The position numbers and the translations under genes were made by a program. The notes below the pieces were generated by a model. That model saw nothing but the letters and a program-made list of their open reading frames with translations, searched no databases and was not told the DNA's origin. A stretch of 12,262 bases of DNA, taken from Methanocalculus sp. (GTDB lineage: Archaea > Halobacteriota > Methanomicrobia > Methanomicrobiales > Methanocorpusculaceae). The stretch spans positions 1 through 12,262 of the forward strand of contig NZ_JAUSCG010000026.1 of NCBI RefSeq assembly GCF_030651615.1, read 5' to 3'. Below, piece by piece: positions 7,790 to 12,262 of this stretch (positions within the stretch are counted from its first letter, which is position 1; every line of letters begins with the position of its first letter).

Positions 7790-8421
7790 GCGCCCTCATC
7801 CTCGCCCTCGATGCCACATCCCGGGATGAGGCGATGGCGATTGCAGAATCGACTGCTCCTTACCTTGATGCGATCAAGATCGGGTACCCGCTCGTCCTTT
7901 CAGCCGGTCTTTCAGTCGCAGGAGAAATTGCGGCACTCGGTGTTCCCGTGATCGCAGACTTCAAAGTGGCGGATATCCCAAATACAAATACACTCATCTG
8001 CGATCAGGTCTTCAAAGCTGGATGTTCTGCAATCATCTGCCATGCGTTTCCCGGGAGAGATTCGCTCCTCGCCTGTGTCGAATCTGCTCATGCACACGGT
8101 GGAGAGTGTTTCGTCGTCTGTGAGATGAGTCATCCCGGAGGTGCGGAATGGTTTTCCGGAGGTGTTGCCGAGGCATTCTGTGAGATGGTGGTCTCCGCGG
8201 GAGCTGATGGGATCATCGCACCTGCGACCCGGCCCGCCCGTGTTGCGGCACTCCGTGCGATCATCGGAGGGAAGAAGATCTATTCGCCGGGTGTCGGTGC
8301 ACAGGGTGCGGCTCCAGAAGATGTGAAAGAACTCGTAGACGGGGTGATCGTCGGCCGGGCGATCTATACTGCGGCAGATCCGGCTGCGGCTGCGAAAGAG
8401 TACGCAAAACGGTGCCGATGA
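7786..8421 (+). CDS. pyrF: orotidine 5'-phosphate decarboxylase
   Basis: This enzyme decarboxylates OMP to UMP, the last step of de novo pyrimidine synthesis, without a cofactor. The 211-residue product is a compact TIM barrel of the archaeal type. The catalytic tetrad region is clear: DFKVADIPNTN gives D58, K60 and D63, with D9 (ILALD) and K31 (AIKIGYP) in the substrate pocket. PGVGAQGAAPEDV and the following GVIVGRAIY form the phosphate-binding end of the barrel. The start ATG overlaps the deoxyhypusine synthase stop (ATGA at 7786-7789), so the two are almost surely translated from one message. Two short hairpins follow directly. Confidence 0.96.
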   Translation: MSALILALDATSRDEAMAIAESTAPYLDAIKIGYPLVLSAGLSVAGEIAALGVPVIADFKVADIPNTNTLICDQVFKAGCSAIICHAFPGRDSLLACVESAHAHGGECFVVCEMSHPGGAEWFSGGVAEAFCEMVVSAGADGIIAPATRPARVAALRAIIGGKKIYSPGVGAQGAAPEDVKELVDGVIVGRAIYTAADPAAAAKEYAKRCR

Positions 8422-8456
8422 CGAGAATCTCGTGCTGACACCGGATTACTCCGGTG
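8421..8456 (+). other. two tandem hairpins at the end of pyrF
   Basis: The first is ACGAG-AAT-CTCGT (8421-8433), starting on the last base of the stop codon. The second is CACCGGA-TTAC-TCCGGTG (8439-8456), a perfect 7-bp GC-rich stem with a 4-base loop. No T-run follows directly, so this is not a bacterial-type terminator. It may protect or process the 3' end of the dys-pyrF message. Confidence 0.5.
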
Positions 8457-8507
8457 GGTGATGAACCCTATGAGTCACTCTGAGGCATCATCTCTCTACG
8501 AGTCGTC

Positions 8508-8513
8508 TTTTTT
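8508..8513 (+). terminator. possible T-run terminator after dys-pyrF
   Basis: A TTTTTT run follows CGTC about 50 bases after the hairpins and 40 bases before the next gene. Archaeal RNA polymerase often terminates at T-runs without a stable stem, so this is a plausible end site, but a single T6 run is weak evidence. Confidence 0.3.
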
Positions 8514-8553
8514 CAGGGGAAGATTGATGGTCTCTCCGGTGTGATTTGCATGT

Positions 8554-8805
8554 ATGCGACGATGCCCTCAATGCGGAAGCAGTGACCTGTACCAGGCGGC
8601 AGGCGGATATCTGGGATCTGAGTACCGGTGCAAGCGGTGCGGGTACCGGGGAGCGTTCATCGTCGAGAGTGAGGAGGAGATGCCGCACCCGGATGTGCCT
8701 GCTGATTCCGAAGGCGAAACGCGGTTTGATATCCCTCTCTGGGTAAGGGTTCTTGCAGGTATCCTTCTGATTATACTGTTCTGGATCCTTTTGACAGGCT
8801 GGTAA
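8554..8805 (+). CDS. small zinc-ribbon protein with one C-terminal membrane anchor
   Basis: This is an 83-residue protein. The N-terminal half is a zinc ribbon, CPQC (C4, C7) and CKRC (C26, C29), spaced by an 18-residue loop. A short acidic stretch, VESEEEMPHPDVPADSEGE, is followed by a single membrane segment, about residues 62-82 (LWVRVLAGILLIILFWILL). A soluble zinc ribbon tethered to the membrane by its tail recurs in archaeal and bacterial small hypothetical proteins, but function is unknown. The start is supported by GGTGTGAT at 8539-8546, 7-8 bases before the ATG. It lies 132 bp after pyrF on the same strand with no clear TATA box of its own. Confidence 0.8.
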   Translation: MRRCPQCGSSDLYQAAGGYLGSEYRCKRCGYRGAFIVESEEEMPHPDVPADSEGETRFDIPLWVRVLAGILLIILFWILLTGW

Positions 8806-9008
8806 TGCTTTATTGTGTATGCACCATCGTTTCCTGTTCCGGGAGAAGCGCGTTCTGATGATGATCAGATGGCTACCCGGATTCGTTCACTCTATAATTG
8901 AATTCTCAGTTAATTTGAGCTGGGTTTATAGTGTTCACTTTATCTATTGTGTGTTGAGAGATCCGATCCTGCCGTAGTATCGTAGTTAATTCGATTAAAC
9001 TCGCTATA

Positions 9009-9027
9009 ATACACTGTTTGAGTGTAT
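9009..9027. repeat. perfect inverted repeat, 7-bp arms
   Basis: ATACACT-GTTTG-AGTGTAT forms a perfect 7-bp stem with a 5-base loop, or a protein-binding dyad. It lies about 140 bp upstream of the importer operon's TATA box. No T-run follows, which argues against a terminator. Confidence 0.5.
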
Positions 9028-9119
9028 CTGATCACTGCTCTGTTGCATGTATTCAACCATGAGCGTATACAGCACGATGATTAAGACGGAGTAACTTAAT
9101 CTGGAAATGAGTATGTTGT

Positions 9120-9136
9120 TAAATAATAATTATTTA
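9120..9136. promoter_or_regulatory. 17-bp perfect palindrome upstream of the importer promoter
   Basis: TAAATAATAATTATTTA is a perfect dyad around its central base and ends 18 bp before the TATA box at 9155. Its position suits an operator or activator site. Its AT-only makeup recalls iron-regulator boxes in general style, but it does not match a specific consensus I can name, and AT-rich DNA makes such dyads more frequent by chance. Confidence 0.4.
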
Positions 9137-9137
9137 C

Positions 9138-9148
9138 CATTTCAAAAT
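9138..9148 (+). repeat. direct repeat copy 1, CATTTCAAAAT (operator-like)
   Basis: This 11-bp sequence recurs exactly at 9205-9215. The core ATTT-CA-AAAT is itself a small dyad. This copy lies just upstream of the TATA/BRE region of the importer operon. Confidence 0.5.
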
Positions 9149-9154
9149 AGTAAT

Positions 9155-9164
9155 ATTTATAAAT
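9155..9164 (+). promoter_or_regulatory. TATA box of the ABC importer operon
   Basis: ATTTATAAAT is a strong archaeal TATA box and the best in the interval 8806-9393. It predicts a transcript start near 9185, about 12 bases before the GGGAGGG ribosome site and 29 bases before the ATG of the small ORF at 9214. If the small ORF were not a gene, the permease would have a leader of about 210 bases, unusually long for an archaeon. Confidence 0.65.
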
Positions 9165-9204
9165 TGATTCGGTGACCTCTTGTATACTCTGATGTAGGGA
9201 GGGT

Positions 9205-9215
9205 CATTTCAAAAT
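9205..9215 (+). repeat. direct repeat copy 2, CATTTCAAAAT (operator-like)
   Basis: Exact second copy of the 9138-9148 element, 67 bp downstream of it. It lies between the ribosome site and the first bases of the small ORF, so a protein bound here could block early elongation, or the sequence could act in the RNA. Related ATTTCAA strings occur at 9373-9380 and, as the perfect dyad TATTTCAAATA, at 9414-9424. Confidence 0.5.
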
Positions 9216-9366
9216 GCGGGATTACCTCTTCCACAGGAGAGTGAATGGTGATGTATGGTCTGTTGAGAATTGTTATATGCGCTCCACATCTGTATCGGAG
9301 ACGTATATTCCAATAGATGCATGGGTGAACGTAGATGAAATGTCTTCGGATCATGCCGGAGTATAG
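9214..9366 (+). CDS. small ORF heading the ABC importer operon (50 residues, unrecognised)
   Basis: This open frame encodes 50 residues, beginning MRDYLFHRRVNGDVWSVENC and ending DEMSSDHAGV. I do not recognise the protein. It has one Cys, two His and several aromatics, no membrane segment and no low-complexity sequence. Signals around it are good: a strong TATA box at 9155-9164, GGGAGGG at 9197-9203 standing about 10 bases before the ATG, an in-frame stop at 9190 that fixes this ATG as the only start, and a stop 27 bp before the permease ATG. The opposite strand also has a 65-codon frame here (9157-9354), but it lacks a ribosome site. It could be a leader peptide controlling the importer, a small regulatory or transporter-associated protein, or a chance frame in a long leader. 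Confidence 0.5.
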   Translation: MRDYLFHRRVNGDVWSVENCYMRSTSVSETYIPIDAWVNVDEMSSDHAGV

Positions 9367-9393
9367 GCTGTTATTTCAATTTATGGAGGAGAC

Positions 9394-10479
9394 ATGGTAT
9401 CGATTTCGCATCATATTTCAAATAACTATCTGATTATAAGACCTTTTCTGACAGGGAAGATCGTCAGCACACTCTTGATTTATGGGACACTCCCCATTCT
9501 ATTTGTTGTATCCCTCTTTCTTGGTCATTACGAGATTTCACCGTTTCATGTCATTAAACTTCTCATCGCACCGATTATCAACCTGCTGCCTGAGCATATC
9601 GTTCATATCTATCCTGACTGGACAATAGCAGAAGAGAATGTGATATATCAGGTTCGATTACCAAGGGTGATTGCAGCAGTATTGGTGGGAGGTGGGCTTG
9701 CCATTGCCGGAGCAGCATACCAGGGTCTCTTTAAAAACCCCCTGGTTTCTCCTGATATTCTGGGTGTATCTTCAGGAGCAGGATTTGGTGCTGCACTTGC
9801 TCTCATCCTGTCGGCGGGATCACTGATGATCCAGGTATCGGCATTCACTTTTGGCATTCTTGCGGTTACGATCACCTATATTCTGAGTAGTTTCTATCGG
9901 AGAACACCAACCCTTGTCCTTGTCTTATCCGGTATTATTGTTGGGGCATTCTTTACCGCATTAATCTCATTTACCAAATATATCGCAGATCCCTATGATA
10001 AACTCCCCGCGATCACCTTCTGGCTGATGGGGAGCCTCGCATCAGTCCGATATACCGAGCTTCTCTTCATCGCCCCCCCACTTCTCATTGCGACTGCGGT
10101 ACTCATCCTTCTCAGGTGGCGTATCAATCTGCTTGCTGTTGGTGATGATGAAGCACGGACGCTTGGGATCGATACAAAACGGATGTCGCAGGTCATCATC
10201 CTCTGTTCAACGTTAATCACTGCCGGAGCAGTATGTATTGCTGGAATAATAGGCTGGGTTGGTCTTGTTGTCCCCCATCTTGGTCGTATGCTTGTCGGAC
10301 CGGATAATAAAAAACTGATTCCTGTCTCTTTTCTGCTTGGGTCATCCTATCTGCTCATTATTGATACTGTTGCCCGAAATCTGACAATGGCCGAGATCCC
10401 TCTTGGAATCCTCACAGCTATCATCGGGGCCCCATTCTTTGCATATCTGTTGAGTAAACGTTCGGTGGGGTGGACATGA
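9394..10479 (+). CDS. FecCD/BtuC-type ABC importer permease
   Basis: This is the membrane subunit of a class II metal-chelate or cobalamin importer. At 361 residues it has the normal length for the family, with about ten membrane helices; the first is about residues 25-47. Hallmarks are RLPRVIAAVLVGGGLAIAGA (from about residue 86), QGLFKNPLVSPDILGVSSGA (110-129), which is the family signature, ARTLGI in the cytoplasmic coupling region, and GWVGLVVPHLGRMLVG near the C-terminus. The ATG at 9394 follows GGAGGA at 9385-9390 at good spacing. The ATPase gene overlaps its stop by 4 bp. The first 20 residues, rich in Ile, Ser and Asn, form a slightly longer N-terminal tail than usual. Codons such as ATT, ATA and TTA are more frequent than in the genes left of 8806. 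Family membership is certain; the ligand (ferric chelate, haem, cobalamin or a nickel/cobalt complex) cannot be told from the permease. Confidence 0.93.
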   Translation: MVSISHHISNNYLIIRPFLTGKIVSTLLIYGTLPILFVVSLFLGHYEISPFHVIKLLIAPIINLLPEHIVHIYPDWTIAEENVIYQVRLPRVIAAVLVGGGLAIAGAAYQGLFKNPLVSPDILGVSSGAGFGAALALILSAGSLMIQVSAFTFGILAVTITYILSSFYRRTPTLVLVLSGIIVGAFFTALISFTKYIADPYDKLPAITFWLMGSLASVRYTELLFIAPPLLIATAVLILLRWRINLLAVGDDEARTLGIDTKRMSQVIILCSTLITAGAVCIAGIIGWVGLVVPHLGRMLVGPDNKKLIPVSFLLGSSYLLIIDTVARNLTMAEIPLGILTAIIGAPFFAYLLSKRSVGWT

Positions 10480-11333
10480 TCCTTGAAGTGGTGGATGCCG
10501 GTTTTACCTATCCCGGAGGATCATCGATCTTTTCAGATATCTCTTTCTCGATTCAAACAGGCGAGGTGCTCTGTATCCTTGGACCAAATGGGATTGGAAA
10601 ATCCACTCTTATCCGGTGCCTTGCGAATCTAAACCGCCTCTGTTCCGGATCAATACATCTCTGTGGGAAGGATATGGTGAAAATTAAGCCGGTTGATATT
10701 GCAAGGAAGATAGGATATGTCCCACAGGCTCATGAGATCGTTTTTCCCTTTTCGGTTCGGGATTTCGTCCTGATGGGAAGGGCTCCGCATCTTCCGGCCT
10801 TCTCCTCGCCTGGAAAGGAGGACTACAGAAAAGCCGAAGAGAAGATCGATCTCGTTGGAATCAGAAAGATTGCAGAAAATCCGGTGAATGAGATCTCAGG
10901 CGGGGAGTACCAGCTTGCGGTTATTGCCCGGGCCTTAACGCAGGATCCGTCTCTCCTGCTCCTTGACGAACCGACGTCTCACCTTGATTTTGGTAATCAG
11001 ATCCGGGTGCTTGAGATCATCGATAAACTGGTGGAGACGGGTCTCTCTGTGATTATGAGTTCACATTTTCCGGATCATGCCTTTCTCAGCTCGAATAACG
11101 TTGCCATCATGCAGTATGGTTCGTTCATGGCATATGGCCTTGCGGAAGATGTTGTGACAGAGGAGAATCTGAGAAAGACATATGGAGTGGATGTATCGAT
11201 CACCTACAGTCCTGATGTAGGACGCCATGTCTGTGTACCTCATCGGTCAGGGACGTGCCGGTGCCATGAAAAAGAGCACCCCCCGTGCAGGGGAACACCA
11301 GCTGTGACTGTGATTGCCGGGGGAAGAGGATAA
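10476..11333 (+). CDS. ABC importer ATPase with a Cys/His-rich C-terminal tail
   Basis: This is the ATP-binding subunit, 285 residues, that powers the neighbouring permease. It has Walker A GPNGIGKST (36-44), the Q-loop region GYVPQAHE, signature ISGGE (140-144, where the family usually has LSGGQ), Walker B LLLLDEPTSHLD (160-171) and the switch histidine H197 (SSHFPDH). The frame also allows a GTG at 10470, but the ATG at 10476 overlaps the permease stop (ATGA) and follows GGTGGGG, so I prefer it. After the usual end of the domain comes a tail with C253, H256, C261, C263, H264, H268 and C271 (C-V-P-H, then C-R-C-H-E-K-E-H-P-P-C), followed by a short Gly/Val end. Such a cluster could bind metal and is not part of the standard fold; whether it senses the imported metal is inference. 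Confidence 0.93.
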   Translation: MILEVVDAGFTYPGGSSIFSDISFSIQTGEVLCILGPNGIGKSTLIRCLANLNRLCSGSIHLCGKDMVKIKPVDIARKIGYVPQAHEIVFPFSVRDFVLMGRAPHLPAFSSPGKEDYRKAEEKIDLVGIRKIAENPVNEISGGEYQLAVIARALTQDPSLLLLDEPTSHLDFGNQIRVLEIIDKLVETGLSVIMSSHFPDHAFLSSNNVAIMQYGSFMAYGLAEDVVTEENLRKTYGVDVSITYSPDVGRHVCVPHRSGTCRCHEKEHPPCRGTPAVTVIAGGRG

Positions 11334-11441
11334 TGTAAGAACACTGTTGTTTGTCTGGGGGTATTATGAGTGGTGGAATGAAGGGTTAAATGTTCGTAAA
11401 AATGGTATGTCTCTTAGAGTAAAAGAAAAATCTGGTGAATT

Positions 11442-12262
11442 ATGGATATAAGAAGATCATGCATCACAATTGCTATTCTTGGTTTGCTCTGCCTTACGGT
11501 TCTCTATTCCGGTTGTGTCAGCCCCTCTACGGTGACTGATTCTACAGTAGGTTCGACCAGAACCATCACGGATATGTCAGGGAGAACACTGGAGATTCCA
11601 GTGAAGATTGACCGGATCATCAGTACCGTTCCAATGACCACATTTGTCGTTTATGCACTTGCGCCAGAGAAACTTATCGGGATCAATATGAATCCAAATA
11701 AGATCAACGGCAGGGTATATATGACGGACGAGTTCCTTTCCCTCCCAAACATCGGCGGATGGTTTGGCAAGCAGACCGGAAATTATGAGATATTCATGTC
11801 AATGAATCCTAATATCATCATTGCAGGTGAGGGCATAGGCGATTTTGCAACTGTGCTCGAAGAACATCAGCAGGTATTTGGTGATATTCCTGTTGTTGGT
11901 GTGCTGGAAGCCAGAAATTCAAGGAGTTATGATGACGCAATTCTCTTCCTTGGTAACCTCCTTGGTGAAGAAGAGAAGGCAGATGAGCTGGTGGAGTTCT
12001 ATCGGAGAGTAGTTACAACTGTTACTGATCGTGTATCTGATCTTCCTGAAGATGAGCTGGTACGGGTCTATTATGCCGAAGGACCAAAAGGGCTTCTGAC
12101 CGATCCAACCGGATCTTTCCACTCGGAATTGATCGATGTGGCAGGCGGGATTAATGTGGCAGACTGTGCTATTCTTCCCGGTGTTGGACAGACATCGGTT
12201 TCGATGGAGCAGGTGACCCGATGGAACCCTGATGTCATAATAGCAGGTGATCCCACATTCTA
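11442..12262 (+). CDS. ABC importer substrate-binding lipoprotein (partial, runs off the right edge)
   Basis: 273 complete codons are visible with no stop, so the C-terminal end is missing. The product begins with two Arg, a hydrophobic stretch (about residues 8-21) and YSGC with C25 as the likely lipid-modified cysteine, then a Ser/Thr-rich linker; this is a membrane-anchored extracellular binding protein. The mature part reads TITDMSGRTLEIPVKIDRII, typical of the periplasmic-binding family of ferric-siderophore and cobalamin importers (FecB/BtuF type), and later YYAEGPKGLLTDPTGSFHSE and GGINVADC. The YxxGPxGL(x)T pattern is also seen in some nickel/cobalt-chelate binding proteins, so the ligand is open. 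The ATG follows GGTGA at 11434-11438 with a tight 3-base gap. It stands 108 bp after the ATPase gene; no strong TATA box is visible there, so read-through from 9155 is likely. Confidence 0.9.
   Translation, partial: MDIRRSCITIAILGLLCLTVLYSGCVSPSTVTDSTVGSTRTITDMSGRTLEIPVKIDRIISTVPMTTFVVYALAPEKLIGINMNPNKINGRVYMTDEFLSLPNIGGWFGKQTGNYEIFMSMNPNIIIAGEGIGDFATVLEEHQQVFGDIPVVGVLEARNSRSYDDAILFLGNLLGEEEKADELVEFYRRVVTTVTDRVSDLPEDELVRVYYAEGPKGLLTDPTGSFHSELIDVAGGINVADCAILPGVGQTSVSMEQVTRWNPDVIIAGDPTF

Larger units (their letters stand above)
8806..9154. other. AT-rich intergenic stretch without a supported gene
   Basis: No ORF with a credible start was found on either strand; the longest reading frames are under 20 codons once start signals are considered (for example 9059-9094 plus). 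The stretch is visibly richer in A+T than the genes on its left. It holds several TATA-like strings (CTATAATT near 8892, TTTATA at 8925-8930, CTATAAT at 9004-9010), a dyad TTAAT-TCG-ATTAA at 8986-8998 and an imperfect repeat beginning GTTCACT at 8885 and 8933. I recognise no known RNA in it. It could be extended regulatory DNA or the worn remains of a lost gene. Confidence 0.6.

Noticed and set aside
8461..8544. 27-residue plus-strand frame starting MNPMSHSEASS after pyrF
   Set aside because: It overlaps the possible terminator T-run, is very short and has no convincing start signal beyond a GGTGGGTG directly against the ATG.
8986..9027. Possible riboswitch or CRISPR-like repeats in the AT-rich gap
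   Set aside because: Only single short dyads are present, with no regularly spaced repeats and no known aptamer pattern, such as a cobalamin box, that I could recognise.
9059..9094. 11-codon frame MSVYSTMIKTE
   Set aside because: Too short, and no ribosome site or promoter at the right distance.
9157..9354. 65-codon minus-strand frame opposite the small ORF
   Set aside because: No ribosome site or oriented promoter precedes its start at 9354, while the plus-strand frame has both; the two overlap almost fully.

Overview
The window looks like chromosomal DNA of a methanogenic archaeon, most likely of the order Methanomicrobiales. The evidence is a set of archaeal-only genes (TiaS, an archaeal deoxyhypusine synthase, an archaeal OMP decarboxylase, and the HTH regulator family found in methanogens), TATA-box promoters instead of bacterial -35/-10 pairs, GGTGA- or GGAGG-type ribosome binding sites, and a large soluble PAS histidine kinase with an RHDVKN H-box of the kind common in this order. 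The species cannot be fixed from the sequence alone.

Layout. At 21-944 (minus) lies an HTH regulator. It diverges from tiaS (1030-2310, plus) across an 85-bp gap holding one AT-rich element that could serve both directions. tiaS overlaps a DUF4013-type membrane protein gene by 4 bp. Next come an unrecognised, very acidic 293-residue protein (3051-3932), a 70-residue protein with its own promoter (3982-4194), and a receiver-PAS-PAS-PAS-histidine kinase (4254-6713). A second pair with a 4-bp overlap is deoxyhypusine synthase and OMP decarboxylase (6854-8421), followed by two small hairpins and a T-run. A small zinc-ribbon protein with one membrane anchor (8554-8805) ends this ordinary housekeeping part.

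From 8806 the character changes. About 400 bp of AT-rich non-coding DNA full of small dyads leads to a clear promoter (TATA at 9155-9164) and a FecCD/BtuCDF-type ABC importer: permease (9394-10479), ATPase (10476-11333, 4-bp overlap) and a lipoprotein binding protein (from 11442, cut by the window edge). Ahead of the permease is an unannotated 50-codon ORF (9214-9366) with a good ribosome binding site, correctly placed behind the TATA box. The ATPase carries an unusual Cys/His-rich tail. The heptamer ATTTCAA occurs four times between 9139 and 9424, twice as an exact 11-bp repeat flanking the TATA box, so a dedicated regulator, plausibly metal- or cofactor-responsive, may control this operon.

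How the genes work together. tiaS and deoxyhypusine synthase serve translation (tRNA-Ile2 decoding and eIF5A hypusination), and pyrF serves pyrimidine synthesis. The kinase is a cytoplasmic signalling hub with no adjacent output gene. The importer most likely takes up an iron, cobalamin or related metal chelate, all in high demand in methanogenesis; its substrate is not fixed by the sequence. I found no CRISPR array, transposase, tRNA or rRNA. The most promising undescribed element is the small ORF plus repeated operator-like motif in front of the transporter.
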